DNA of 50,328 nt from Candidatus Tepidiaquacellales bacterium UBA2330. Lineage in GTDB: Bacteria > Bacteroidota > Ignavibacteria > Tepidaquicellales > Tepidaquicellaceae. The notes under the pieces were generated by a model, which did not search any database, was not told the origin of the DNA, and was given only the letters and a program-made list of their open reading frames with translations. The translations under genes were made by a program, and so were the position numbers. This document shows, piece after piece, positions 25,469 to 34,733 of this stretch. Numbering within the stretch: position 1 is the stretch's first letter; every line of letters begins with the position of its first letter. Where the stretch lies: the NCBI GenBank assembly GCA_002344965.1, contig DDUU01000049.1:1-50328 (forward strand), read 5' to 3'.

Positions 25469-26455
25469 ATGTCAGATCATTACGGTGTCTATCTGAATTT
25501 TAAAAAAAAGATTGATGATATTCTTTTCAGTCTGATTGACAGAAAGTATCCTGCCACATTATATGAACCTATAAGATATTTACTCAGCAGCGGCGGTAAA
25601 AGGATAAGACCGATGATGGTCATGTTTGCATGCGAAGCTACGGGAGAAGATCCCGAAAAGTCGGTAAATGCCGCTGTAGCTATGGAGCTGCTGCATAACT
25701 TCACGCTCGTTCACGATGATATAATGGATAATGCAAACACACGCAGAGGATTTCAGACTATACATAAAAAATGGAATGAGAATGTAGCAATACTGACAGG
25801 TGATCTTCTGATAGGACTTGCTTACAAATATCTTTTTAAGACAGAAACGCTGAGACTTAAGGAAACTGCAGATGAATTTACAGGCGGAATTATAGAAGTT
25901 TGTGAAGGCCAGAGCTTTGACAAAGAATTTGAAGAAAGAGACAATGTAACGCTTGATGAATATATGATGATGATAAATAAGAAGACAGCAAAGATGCTTG
26001 AGATCTCTGCTGCCATTGGCGCTTTGACCGGTAATGCAGATAAAGATCTTCTGAATAATCTGAAGAAGTTTGCAATGAATACCGGACTTGCGTTTCAGAT
26101 ACAGGATGATCTCCTTGACATTACGGCGGATGAATCGGAATTAGGGAAAAAAATCGGAGGGGATATTCTTGAAAGAAAAAAAACATTCCTTCTGATTAAA
26201 GCAACTGAGACTGTAAGCGGTGCGGACAGAAATTTAATTATGGATATTATTAACAGACCTGACCTGAATATTTCCGATGAAATTATTTTACAGGTTAAGG
26301 ATATATATATTAAACAGGGAATTACGGAAGCTGCAAGATCTGAAATCGAAATATTTACAAACAAAGCTGATGATTATCTCAGTAATATTAAAAATAATTC
26401 TTCCGTAGATAGACTAAAATGGTTTTCCGCAATGCTGATGGAGCGAAAGTTCTGA
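25469..26455 (+). CDS. Trans-polyprenyl diphosphate synthase
   Basis: The 328-residue enzyme adds isopentenyl diphosphate units to an allylic diphosphate. The first aspartate-rich motif is D83-D-I-M-D87 and the second is 'FQIQDDLLD'; 'SGGKRIRP' (residues 41-48) binds the pyrophosphate. Two residues before the first motif are Leu-Val-His with small upstream residues (HNFTLVHDD), as in medium- or long-chain synthases that supply quinone side chains. Exact chain length cannot be read. It is the first gene of a plus-strand run that continues with HPr and Mfd. Confidence 0.92.
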   Translation: MSDHYGVYLNFKKKIDDILFSLIDRKYPATLYEPIRYLLSSGGKRIRPMMVMFACEATGEDPEKSVNAAVAMELLHNFTLVHDDIMDNANTRRGFQTIHKKWNENVAILTGDLLIGLAYKYLFKTETLRLKETADEFTGGIIEVCEGQSFDKEFEERDNVTLDEYMMMINKKTAKMLEISAAIGALTGNADKDLLNNLKKFAMNTGLAFQIQDDLLDITADESELGKKIGGDILERKKTFLLIKATETVSGADRNLIMDIINRPDLNISDEIILQVKDIYIKQGITEAARSEIEIFTNKADDYLSNIKNNSSVDRLKWFSAMLMERKF

Positions 26456-26502
26456 TTTGCTTTCACAGCACTTAACAATTATTATACCTCATACTATTTT
26501 TA

Positions 26503-26772
26503 ATGATCATAAAAGAAGTTACTATTGTCAATAAAGCGGGAATGCATACACGTCCTGCATCAACAATAGTCAAGATCGCAGCCAAATACAAAGCGGATTT
26601 CTTTATCTCGAGAAACAACTTTGAAGTTAACGGTAAAAGCATAATCGGAGTAATGACGCTTGCCGCAGAGCAGGGATCATCACTAACTCTGAGATTTGAC
26701 GGGGAGGATGAAGAGGAATTTTCAAAAGAGATGATTGGATTTTTTGAAGATGGGTTCGGGGAAATAAAATGA
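26503..26772 (+). CDS. HPr family phosphocarrier protein
   Basis: The 89-residue protein is a full-length HPr. His15 in 'KAGMHTRPAS' is the site phosphorylated by enzyme I of the PTS. Ser46 in 'NGKSIIGVM' is the site used by HPr kinase, so both control points are present at their standard positions. No other PTS gene is nearby, so a regulatory role, as in many Bacteroidota-like lineages, is possible. It starts 47 bp after the polyprenyl synthase and overlaps mfd by four bases (ATGA at 26769), so translation of the two is probably coupled. Confidence 0.95.
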   Translation: MIIKEVTIVNKAGMHTRPASTIVKIAAKYKADFFISRNNFEVNGKSIIGVMTLAAEQGSSLTLRFDGEDEEEFSKEMIGFFEDGFGEIK

Positions 26773-29700
26773 ATGAACAGATAAATAAAATCAGAGATTC
26801 GATTTTTAAGACGTCATCATTTAAAAAAATTCCTGAAGTGATGAGTAAGCTTTCCGGAAAAGTATTATTTAAAGGCGTCCACGGCTCATTAATATCATTT
26901 GTGATCAATTATCTTTACAGTAATTTCAGCAGGAAGATTATTTTTGTTACTCATGACCCTGAACGACTTGCAAAAGTAAAGGATGACACTGAATTTATAC
27001 TGAATACCGGAAACATCACTGCATATTCCGGGCAGTCTGCTGACAGCGATCCGGTTTCAAATCTGTTAATGAATCTCACCGGCAATGATGAGTTCATAAT
27101 TTTTCTGAATCATAAAGGTCTGGAAGACAGAACAATTTCAAAAGAAATATTTCTTACTTCAATAACGGAGATCAAAGCGGGAGATCAATACAGTTTTAAT
27201 AAATTTAAAGACCTTCTCATAGAATACAAATATGAGAAAAAAGATTTTGTAGAAACTGAAGGTGATTTTTCAGTAAGAGGAGGGATTGTTGATATATTTT
27301 CTGAGAGCAATGAAACTCCCGTCAGACTGGAATTTTTTGGAGATAAGATTGAGTCTATCAGAGAATTTGATCTGAATTCGCAAAGATCGGTCCGCGATAT
27401 AAATTCAGTTAAAATAGGAATGAATCTTTCCGCAGATGAAGAATCGGAAAATCTTATGACAGAAAATATAACTGATTATTTCCCTGAAGACGCTCTGATA
27501 ATAATTGATGAACCTGAGATCACTCTGAATGAAATTAAGGATGATAAAATTATTTCATTAATAAACAGGCATAAGCAAATTCAAATTACTTCCATCACTG
27601 TGACTGAATCACCGGATAATTCAGATGAAAGTGAAATTAATTTCAGATCAAAGCAGCAGCCGGATTTTCATTCAAATTTAAAAATGCTTTATCAGAATCT
27701 GTGTCAGAATATAGAAAAAGGTTACAGGACGTTTATTATGACTTCAGATGAAAGACAGGCGGAAAGAATCAAGGAACTCATTGAGGATTTTGAAGACGAT
27801 TCGGTTTTGGAGCAGGATAATATTATTCATAATGATGAAACAGAAGTATCCGGAGACGAGATAAATGATACAAAAAATATTTCGATAAAAAATAAGTTCA
27901 CCGTAATACCTGAATCATTTCACTTCGGATTTGTATTTGAAGAAGCGGCAATACTTATATATACCGAGCATCAGATTTTCGGAAGATATTTCCGTCAGAT
28001 AAAAAAGAGAAAGCAGAAGTTCAAAGGACTTACATTCAGCGAGTTAAAGGAATTAACATACGGTGATTATATAGTGCACCGTGACTTTGGCATCGGCGTT
28101 TATTCAGGTTTAAAGAAAATTACTGTAGGAAACAGCAATCAGGAAGTAGCGGTTCTTTCATATCACGGAAACGACAAACTCTTTCTGAATCTGAATCACA
28201 TTAATCTGATAAAAAAATATTCCGGATCGGAAGGTCATGTACCGGTGCTGACAAAACTCGGCGGAGGTGACTGGGACAAGCTTAAGGCAAGAACCAAGAA
28301 ACAGGTAAAGGATATCGCAAGAGATCTTATACTTTTGTATGCGAAAAGAAAATCCGAGACAGGATATAAATTTTCAGGTGACACTCACTGGCAGAAGGAG
28401 CTTGAAGCGAATTTTATGTATGAAGACACTCCTGATCAGTACAGCGCGACATTAGATACAAAAACTGACATGGAATCCGAGAATCCGATGGACAGACTTA
28501 TCTGCGGGGATGTAGGTTTTGGTAAGACGGAAGTAGCTGTCAGGGCAGCGTTTAAAGCCGTACTTGAAAACAAACAGGTTGCAGTGCTGGTGCCGACGAC
28601 TATACTTGCCGTGCAGCATTACAATACATTCAGGGACAGACTGGCGTCGTTTGCAGTGGATGTGGAAAACATATCACGTCTTAAATCCGGCAGGGAGCAG
28701 AAAGAAATTCTTAAGAAGCTGGAAGAGGGAAAACTGAATATTCTTATCGGCACGCACAGAATTCTTTCAAAAGATATTATATTCAAAGACCTTGGGTTAC
28801 TAATAATAGATGAGGAGCAGAGATTCGGAGTGAAGGCAAAGGAAAAGCTGCGGAGCATTAAACCGAATGTTGATACGCTGACACTGACTGCAACACCGAT
28901 ACCGCGTACTCTGAATTTTTCACTTCTCGGCGCAAGAGATCTTTCAATTATCAACACGCCGCCGAAGAACAGAAAACCCATCATTACGGAAATAATCAAA
29001 CTTGACTGGAAAATTATTTCAGGTATAATAAGAAATGAACTGAACCGAAACGGTCAGGTTTATTTTGTAAATGACAAAATAAAAAATCTTTTTCAGCTGG
29101 GGGATTTAATAAAGACATATGTACCGGAAGCAAAGACAGGAATTGCTCACGGACAGATGGAAGGGAAAGAGCTTGAAGAGATCGTTGTGAAATTCATTGA
29201 GAAAAAACTGAATGTATTGCTATGCACGAAAATCATAGAATCGGGACTGGACATTCCGAATGTTAATACTATAATAATAAATAATGCTGATAAATTCGGA
29301 CTGGCAGAACTGTATCAGCTAAGGGGAAGAGTGGGGCGAAGCGACATTCAGGCATATTCTTACCTTATAGTACCGCCTGAAGGTAAGCTGACGAAGACAG
29401 CCATAAAGCGTCTTCAGGCGATTGAAGAATTCACGGATCTCGGTTCGGGATTCAATCTGGCAATGCGTGATATGGAGATCAGAGGCGTAGGTAATTTACT
29501 GGGGAAAGCTCAGAGCGGTTTTGTGCAGGACATGGGATTTGACATGTATATAAGTACAATTGAAGAAGCTGTCCTTGAGTTAAAGGAAAATGAATTCAAA
29601 GATCTGTTTAGGAATGAAGCTTCCCTTAAAAAAATAAATGAAAGTATTGAGAAAAAGCTCGAAGATAAGCAGACAATAATCGAAAGTGATGTAAACGCAT

Positions 29701-30128
29701 TGATCCCGAATGTTTTTATTGAAAATGATACTGAAAGACTGAACATTTACAGAAGATTATATGAAATAAATGATCATGAGGAACTTCGTAAAATAAGCAT
29801 TGAGTTAAAGGACAGATTCGGAGAGTATCTTGATGATGTAGAGAATCTGATAAAAATAATAGATCTGAAAATATCGGCAACAAAACTTGGGCTGGAAAAA
29901 ATTGAGATAAGGGATAAAAAATTATACATACATTTCCCGGTAGAAAAGGAACATCCGGTATTCGAAAGCGAATTCTATAAAAACCTGATTGAGAAAATAT
30001 CCGGTGACAGGGAAAGAAGTTTTAACATTTCTCCTGTCAGGGATAAACTTATAATTGAAAAAATATTTAAAGTAACTGATGACAGAAACAGATTAAAAGA
30101 ATCCGCTGAAGTATTGAAGAATATTTAG
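26769..30128 (+). CDS. mfd: Transcription-repair coupling factor Mfd
   Basis: The 1119-residue protein removes stalled RNA polymerase at DNA lesions and recruits UvrA. The N-terminal part (residues 1-420) contains the UvrB-like module with 'RGGIVDIFSES'. The RNA-polymerase-binding domain starts at 'YGDYIVHRDFGIGVYSG'. The RecG-like motor has Walker A GDVGFGKTE, the DEEQ box (LLIIDEEQRFG), 'TATPIPRTL' and the 'LRGRVGRS' motif VI; the C-terminal TRCF domain is complete. Length is normal. It overlaps the HPr gene by four bases. Confidence 0.97.
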   Translation: MNEQINKIRDSIFKTSSFKKIPEVMSKLSGKVLFKGVHGSLISFVINYLYSNFSRKIIFVTHDPERLAKVKDDTEFILNTGNITAYSGQSADSDPVSNLLMNLTGNDEFIIFLNHKGLEDRTISKEIFLTSITEIKAGDQYSFNKFKDLLIEYKYEKKDFVETEGDFSVRGGIVDIFSESNETPVRLEFFGDKIESIREFDLNSQRSVRDINSVKIGMNLSADEESENLMTENITDYFPEDALIIIDEPEITLNEIKDDKIISLINRHKQIQITSITVTESPDNSDESEINFRSKQQPDFHSNLKMLYQNLCQNIEKGYRTFIMTSDERQAERIKELIEDFEDDSVLEQDNIIHNDETEVSGDEINDTKNISIKNKFTVIPESFHFGFVFEEAAILIYTEHQIFGRYFRQIKKRKQKFKGLTFSELKELTYGDYIVHRDFGIGVYSGLKKITVGNSNQEVAVLSYHGNDKLFLNLNHINLIKKYSGSEGHVPVLTKLGGGDWDKLKARTKKQVKDIARDLILLYAKRKSETGYKFSGDTHWQKELEANFMYEDTPDQYSATLDTKTDMESENPMDRLICGDVGFGKTEVAVRAAFKAVLENKQVAVLVPTTILAVQHYNTFRDRLASFAVDVENISRLKSGREQKEILKKLEEGKLNILIGTHRILSKDIIFKDLGLLIIDEEQRFGVKAKEKLRSIKPNVDTLTLTATPIPRTLNFSLLGARDLSIINTPPKNRKPIITEIIKLDWKIISGIIRNELNRNGQVYFVNDKIKNLFQLGDLIKTYVPEAKTGIAHGQMEGKELEEIVVKFIEKKLNVLLCTKIIESGLDIPNVNTIIINNADKFGLAELYQLRGRVGRSDIQAYSYLIVPPEGKLTKTAIKRLQAIEEFTDLGSGFNLAMRDMEIRGVGNLLGKAQSGFVQDMGFDMYISTIEEAVLELKENEFKDLFRNEASLKKINESIEKKLEDKQTIIESDVNALIPNVFIENDTERLNIYRRLYEINDHEELRKISIELKDRFGEYLDDVENLIKIIDLKISATKLGLEKIEIRDKKLYIHFPVEKEHPVFESEFYKNLIEKISGDRERSFNISPVRDKLIIEKIFKVTDDRNRLKESAEVLKNI

Positions 30129-30200
30129 AAAATATTTCTATATACTCTGTTTTATTCATGTCACTTTTTTTAAATTCAAATAAATTTTAATATTCATATT

Positions 30201-31847
30201 ATGGCAAACACAAAAATAAACTGTCCGAACTGCGGCGTAGATATAGACGTTGATGAAGTATTCAAGCAAAAAGCTGAAGAAGATATAAGAAAGAGTTACG
30301 ATGAGAAATTAAGCAAACAGGTGGGAATATTAAATAAGAAGAAAGAAGAAGTAGATGCTGAAAAGCTCAGGATAAAAAAATTAATTGAAGAACAGGACGA
30401 TATAATACGCACAAAGCTTATTGAGGAAAGAGAAAAGGTAAAAAAGGAAGCGGAGTTTACGGCAAAAAGAGAGCTCGAATTTGAACTGATAAAGCTGAAA
30501 CAGGACATTGACGCTAAGTCAAAGGAAAACAGGCAGTATAAACTGAAAGAAGTCGATGTACTGAATAAGGAAAAGGAACTAAAGGAAAAAGAAGAGCAGA
30601 TGAAACTTGACATGAAAAGAAAAATGCTTCAGATGGAATCCGAGATTCAGGAGAAAGCGGTTAAAGCTGAACAGGAAAGAAACGAGATAAGAATGATGGA
30701 ATATGACAGACAGCTTGAGGAGCAGAAAAAGCAGCTTAACGAGATGAAGAAAAAAGAAGTTGAATTTATAAACAAGGAGCAGGAGCTGAGGGACAGAGAG
30801 GAACAGCTAAAGCTGGATATGGAAAAGCAAATGATCGACAAATCAAAAATGATAGAAGAGAAAATCATTAAAAGAGAACAGGAAAAAAGCGAGATCAGGA
30901 AACAGGAGTATGAAAAATTACTGGAAGAACAGAAGAATGAACTTTCTGAGATGAAGAAAAAAGAAATTGATTTTAAAAACAAAGAGCAGGAGTTAAGAAA
31001 AAAGGAAGAACAGCTTAAGCTTGATATGGAAAGACAACTGGCGGAAAGTTTAAATGCTATCGAAGAGAAAACCATCAGAAGGGAACAGGAAAAGAACGAG
31101 CTTAAGAACAGGGAATACGAGAAGCAGCTTGAAGATCAGAAAAAAATGATTGATGAACTGAAGAAAAAGTCAGAGCAGGGATCACTGCAGCTGCAGGGTG
31201 AGATACAGGAACTTGCTATTGAAGATTTTCTCAGGAACGCATTTCCGTTTGACAAAATAACTGAAGTAAAAAAGGGAGAGAAAGGTGCTGATGCAATCCA
31301 GACTGTAATAAATAATTTTCAGCAGGAATGCGGAAAAATTATTTACGAAAGCAAGCGGACAAAGGCATTCAGTGACAACTGGATAGTCAAGCTTAAGGAA
31401 GATCAGATTAAACAACAGGCAGATATTGCCGTGATAGTAACCGAAACTATGCCAAAGGATCTTGACAGATTCGGACAAAAGCACGGAGTCTGGATTTGTA
31501 ACTTCAGTGAAGTAAAAAGTTTATCTCTTGTCTTAAGAGAAATGCTTTTAAGGACACACACAGTAAAGACAGTGAATGAGAACAGAGGAGATAAAATGGA
31601 AATGCTATACAGTTATCTGACGAGCAGTGAATTCAGACAGCAGGTGGAGTCAATTGTGGAGGGATTTACCTCTATGCAGAATGATCTAAATAAAGAGAAG
31701 ATAGCGATGGAGAAAATCTGGAGCTCGAGAGAAAAGCAAATCAGAAAAGTGCTGATTAATACTTCTTCAATGTTTGGTTCAATAAAAGGATTGGCCGGAA
31801 GTTCTATACAGGAAATAAAAGCGCTTGAAATGCCTGAGGATGAATAA
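30201..31847 (+). CDS. DUF2130 protein with three 69-residue coiled-coil repeats
   Basis: The 548-residue protein begins with one CxxC pair (CPNC, residues 8-11). A long Glu/Lys/Gln-rich coiled coil covers about residues 20-330. Within it, residues 116-184, 185-253 and 254-322 are three tandem repeats of exactly 69 residues (207 bp each), each starting KE[VI][DE]. The C-terminal DUF2130 domain (about 335-500) shows 'KGADAI' and 'IIYESKRTKAF', which fit the D...E-x-K set of a PD-(D/E)XK nuclease-like fold. The function of DUF2130 is not established. The gene lies 72 bp after mfd and may be read with it. Cytoplasmic. Confidence 0.87.
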   Translation: MANTKINCPNCGVDIDVDEVFKQKAEEDIRKSYDEKLSKQVGILNKKKEEVDAEKLRIKKLIEEQDDIIRTKLIEEREKVKKEAEFTAKRELEFELIKLKQDIDAKSKENRQYKLKEVDVLNKEKELKEKEEQMKLDMKRKMLQMESEIQEKAVKAEQERNEIRMMEYDRQLEEQKKQLNEMKKKEVEFINKEQELRDREEQLKLDMEKQMIDKSKMIEEKIIKREQEKSEIRKQEYEKLLEEQKNELSEMKKKEIDFKNKEQELRKKEEQLKLDMERQLAESLNAIEEKTIRREQEKNELKNREYEKQLEDQKKMIDELKKKSEQGSLQLQGEIQELAIEDFLRNAFPFDKITEVKKGEKGADAIQTVINNFQQECGKIIYESKRTKAFSDNWIVKLKEDQIKQQADIAVIVTETMPKDLDRFGQKHGVWICNFSEVKSLSLVLREMLLRTHTVKTVNENRGDKMEMLYSYLTSSEFRQQVESIVEGFTSMQNDLNKEKIAMEKIWSSREKQIRKVLINTSSMFGSIKGLAGSSIQEIKALEMPEDE

Positions 31848-31893
31848 AAAAATCCGCACTCATTTTATTTATAAGTCTTAAAATGAATGCGGA
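31846..31893 (-). terminator. Intrinsic terminator for the minus-strand envelope cluster
   Basis: A 15-bp stem with one mismatch (31853-31867 with 31879-31893) is followed on the minus strand by seven T. It lies 28 bp past the stop of the outer-membrane gene at 31922. Its T-run overlaps the last two bases of the DUF2130 stop codon on the other strand. Confidence 0.88.
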
Positions 31894-31921
31894 AAATCAG
31901 GAAAAAATTAATCAGATAAAA

Positions 31922-32905
31922 CTAAAACGAATATCCTGCTCCAATGAAAAATCTGTATTCATTTTGCGGCTGGGTACCGTTAAGATTTTGAGAAAAAGGA
32001 TACTGGAAAGTCAGCTCCAGCGAATAATTGCTCAGATAAAAATCTATGCCTCCGGTACCGAAAAAAGCCCATCCGCCGCTGTCTTTAACGTCAACACCGT
32101 TTTGCTTGTCATTTTTTGCATTTTCATAATATACTCCTGCATGGGGAAGCATTGTAAATTGATCTGATGGCATTACTTCATAAAAAAGAGATGAAGTAAT
32201 ATTGAACAAATTTGCAAATCTGTAATCATTTTTGTTTTCACCGTTAAGACTGTAAAGCACATCCATATTAAATCCGATTCCGGGATCTACAAATTTCGCA
32301 AGATAGTTACCGGTCAAGAGTATATCAAAACTTCCTGTACCCGGCTGAAAATGCGGATCGACAACTCCGAATACAAAAGATTTATTATAAACGCCTGTTG
32401 GTAATTTCATGCCTCCTCCGAGAAAGATCCTTTGCCAGAATGAAGTATGTCTTTCGATACTGGAATTATACAACTGATACTGCAGAAATACTTTCATATC
32501 ACCAAATCCGTTAAGTTTTTTTCCGTTTATATCATTGGAGGAGAAAGGAATATTAAACATCAGCTTTAGCTTCGGAGAAAAATAATATCTGCCGTAGAGT
32601 TCTATGTTATTATAGTATTCAGTTGATGAAGTACCGTCATGACCTTCGTGATCAAGATTAGGGTCATTTACTTCATTTGCATCAGCAAAATATTTGAATG
32701 AGCTGTATCTAATACCGATCATATTATTGCTGAAGTTAGGATCGATACCCATAAAGCATCCGCAAAGATCACAGGAGGTTTCCTGATTATCATTAATATC
32801 CGAAAGGCTTTTTGGATAGGCAAGATGATCATTGCTGCATAAATTTTCAGCATATACATTTTGATTAATTAAAACAGCCGAGAATAAAATTAAGAGTATT
32901 TTCAT
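31922..32905 (-). CDS. Outer-membrane protein with an N-terminal CxxCxC motif
   Basis: The 327-residue protein has a signal peptide (about 1-19). The mature N-terminus carries 'CDLCGCFMGIDPNF', a C-x-x-C-x-C motif that could bind metal or form disulfides. The rest alternates amphipathic strands ('NIELYGRYYFSPKLKLMFNIPF', 'YRFFIGAGYSF' at the end) and finishes with the aromatic residue typical of outer-membrane barrels. An acidic/His stretch (DHEGHDG, about residue 86) may add metal ligands. It lies 8 bp after the YtkA-like lipoprotein, so the two are one unit. A role in metal handling is inferred from motifs and neighbours. Confidence 0.78.
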   Translation of the reverse strand: MKILLILFSAVLINQNVYAENLCSNDHLAYPKSLSDINDNQETSCDLCGCFMGIDPNFSNNMIGIRYSSFKYFADANEVNDPNLDHEGHDGTSSTEYYNNIELYGRYYFSPKLKLMFNIPFSSNDINGKKLNGFGDMKVFLQYQLYNSSIERHTSFWQRIFLGGGMKLPTGVYNKSFVFGVVDPHFQPGTGSFDILLTGNYLAKFVDPGIGFNMDVLYSLNGENKNDYRFANLFNITSSLFYEVMPSDQFTMLPHAGVYYENAKNDKQNGVDVKDSGGWAFFGTGGIDFYLSNYSLELTFQYPFSQNLNGTQPQNEYRFFIGAGYSF

Positions 32906-32913
32906 AATTTAAA

Positions 32914-33726
32914 TTAATTATTTACTTCAAAATTAGTATCATACCAAACAGAATTTCTGATAATTTTCAGATTGATACGCCATGTTCCGTTTTGGTCGAG
33001 ATTGATTCTTCCTTTATAATGTCCGAGTGAAGTATGAACCGGATTAACATTTCCTGTAGGATAATTATTATTTGTTAAATTCTGAGTATTCATTTCAATG
33101 GAACAAGAACCGTCATACGGATAAATTTCTGGTTCATTTTTATGAATAGTAAATTCAAAGTCATTCATTCCAACAGCAGGAGTTTTGGGCAGCACATACG
33201 ATACATATAGCTTTGTGCTGTCAGGCATTGTAAAAGATTTAAATTTACCCGGATTATCGAGAATCCTTGGAATAGCAAACTGGACTTCCCCTTCCGGTTC
33301 ACCAGTAGCAAAATGATTATGAACTCTGAAAGTAAATCTCCAGTGAAGATCTCCGTTTGGAAATGCCTGAGTCAGAACTATAGCCCCGGGAAATTTACCC
33401 TCAACTGCATTTTCACCGGGGTTCTCAACGGGAGCGGAATGACCGTGATTAACAGGCAGAATATCAATATGTGAATTTGTGATAAGAGTATTTGTAGCCG
33501 AATCATATAAAACCAGATATACTTTATTATAACCAAGCCTTAAAGAATCTTCAGCATAAAATGAGATTATAGCTGCAGCTCCCGGGACATAACCGGAATC
33601 CATTTTGACCAGATTTTGAACAACAGGAGGAGCGGGCGGCGCAGTGACAGAATCGTCACTGCATGAATAAAAAAAACTTATTATAAATATCAATAAAGCA
33701 ACAGAAGAAATTAATCTTATTTTCAT
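32914..33726 (-). CDS. Lipoprotein with two tandem YtkA-like domains
   Basis: The 270-residue protein has a lipobox signal (F-Y-S-C, Cys22). The mature part holds two similar beta-sandwich domains of the FixH/YtkA kind. The first (about 40-150) contains 'NHGHSAPVENP' and 'GDLHWRFTFRVHNHF'; the second (about 175-268) contains 'GNVNPVHTSLGHYKGRI' and 'GTWRINLKI'. His-x-His and Met/His clusters of this type bind copper in characterised YtkA/PCuAC-like proteins. The metal here is not known. It is encoded 8 bp before the outer-membrane protein and 95 bp after the small Cys-rich protein. Confidence 0.78.
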   Translation of the reverse strand: MKIRLISSVALLIFIISFFYSCSDDSVTAPPAPPVVQNLVKMDSGYVPGAAAIISFYAEDSLRLGYNKVYLVLYDSATNTLITNSHIDILPVNHGHSAPVENPGENAVEGKFPGAIVLTQAFPNGDLHWRFTFRVHNHFATGEPEGEVQFAIPRILDNPGKFKSFTMPDSTKLYVSYVLPKTPAVGMNDFEFTIHKNEPEIYPYDGSCSIEMNTQNLTNNNYPTGNVNPVHTSLGHYKGRINLDQNGTWRINLKIIRNSVWYDTNFEVNN

Positions 33727-33821
33727 TTTAAGAATTTTTTTTAATTTATGAATAATCAGAATTCAGGTTAAAGAAGATTTATCTGAATTAACTGAAAAAA
33801 AATGAGTAATGTAAAATAAGA

Positions 33822-34193
33822 TTATGATCTGGGAGGAATTTCCGACTCCAGCGGAAATCCGGAAGAGGTATTTTGAATAAAAAGACTTAAAGGATCGGCA
33901 GCTTTTAAAGGAGTCAGCACAAAAGCCGCACCGTTAACAAGGAATTCAGAGATCTTTAATTTGATCTCACCGGAATTTGCAGTACCGTGTGAGTTTTTAG
34001 TATCTCCTTCGTTTATTTTTTTATCAATAAAACACTTTGCTTCGCAGCAGACCTTTTTTTTCTCACAAACTGTTTCTGTCAGTTCCGATTTATTTAATAA
34101 GTAAAGGGAAAAATATACACTGACAAAATTTATATGAAAAAATATCATCAGTATAAGAGTATAGCAGACAGTATTTTTTAGAGCTTTATTCAA
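33822..34193 (-). CDS. Small Cys-rich membrane protein
   Basis: The 123-residue protein has one N-terminal membrane helix (about 9-33). Directly behind it comes a Cys/Lys patch (residues 43-55, CEKKKVCCEAKCF) with four Cys, then a polar stretch with His and a hydrophobic C-terminal segment. Similar short proteins with a C-x-K-x-CCxAxC pattern are often found next to metal-related envelope genes in Bacteroidota; I know no defined function. The Cys patch could hold copper or zinc or form disulfides. It lies between msrB (52 bp upstream) and the YtkA-like lipoprotein. Confidence 0.72.
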   Translation of the reverse strand: MNKALKNTVCYTLILMIFFHINFVSVYFSLYLLNKSELTETVCEKKKVCCEAKCFIDKKINEGDTKNSHGTANSGEIKLKISEFLVNGAAFVLTPLKAADPLSLFIQNTSSGFPLESEIPPRS

Positions 34194-34245
34194 AAGGCGC
34201 TGAAAAGTTTTACGGAAACTCAGGATATTTAAATTTTAAAACAAG

Positions 34246-34656
34246 TCATTTTTGGGATTTATCCTTTTTAATGAAATCAACTGAAACGGAATTGATGCAA
34301 TATCTTTTTCCGTTTTGATCAGGTCCGTCATCGAATACATGTCCGAGATGCGCGTCGCACTTTGCGCATCTTACCTCCGTTCTGACCATGCCGTGACTTG
34401 TATCTTCAATATAAACAACTGAATCATTGTTTACGGGATGAGTATAACTGGGCCATCCGCAGCCGGAATCAAACTTTGACACGGAATCAAAAAGCGGATT
34501 ACCGCAGCAGATACAGTTATAAATTCCGTTTTCATCAAGAAGATAATACTTACCGGTAAACGGTCTTTCGGTTCCTCTTTCTCTTGTTACATGATACTCC
34601 TCGGGAGTTAGAATTTTTTTCCATTCCTCGTCAGACTTAAAAATTTTTTGTGACAT
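34246..34656 (-). CDS. msrB: Peptide-methionine (R)-S-oxide reductase MsrB
   Basis: MsrB reduces methionine-R-sulfoxide in proteins. The 136-residue protein has the two zinc-binding pairs ('CICCGNPLF' and 'CAKCDAHLGH'), the 'SGCGWPSY' segment and the catalytic Cys in 'KRYCINSVSVDF'. No signal peptide is present, so it works in the cytoplasm, unlike the MsrA of this window. It is the first gene of a minus-strand run that continues into three Cys/His-rich envelope genes; the 52-bp gap makes a shared transcript possible. It is divergent from the methyltransferase. Confidence 0.95.
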   Translation of the reverse strand: MSQKIFKSDEEWKKILTPEEYHVTRERGTERPFTGKYYLLDENGIYNCICCGNPLFDSVSKFDSGCGWPSYTHPVNNDSVVYIEDTSHGMVRTEVRCAKCDAHLGHVFDDGPDQNGKRYCINSVSVDFIKKDKSQK

Positions 34657-34733
34657 ATATAATGAGTTATAATTGTTTGATTGATAATTTATGATATAAA
34701 ATATAATTTAAAAATATAAATTTAAATTTTCAT

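Noticed and set aside
30201..31847. Phage-defence island around the DUF2130 gene
   Set aside because: Neighbours are housekeeping genes (mfd, HPr); no restriction, toxin-antitoxin or mobile genes are close, so a defence role is not supported by context.
31883..32167. Plus-strand reading frame of 94 codons
   Set aside because: It lies antisense to the outer-membrane protein at 31922-32905, which has a signal peptide, barrel strands and an operon partner; the plus-strand frame has no recognisable feature.
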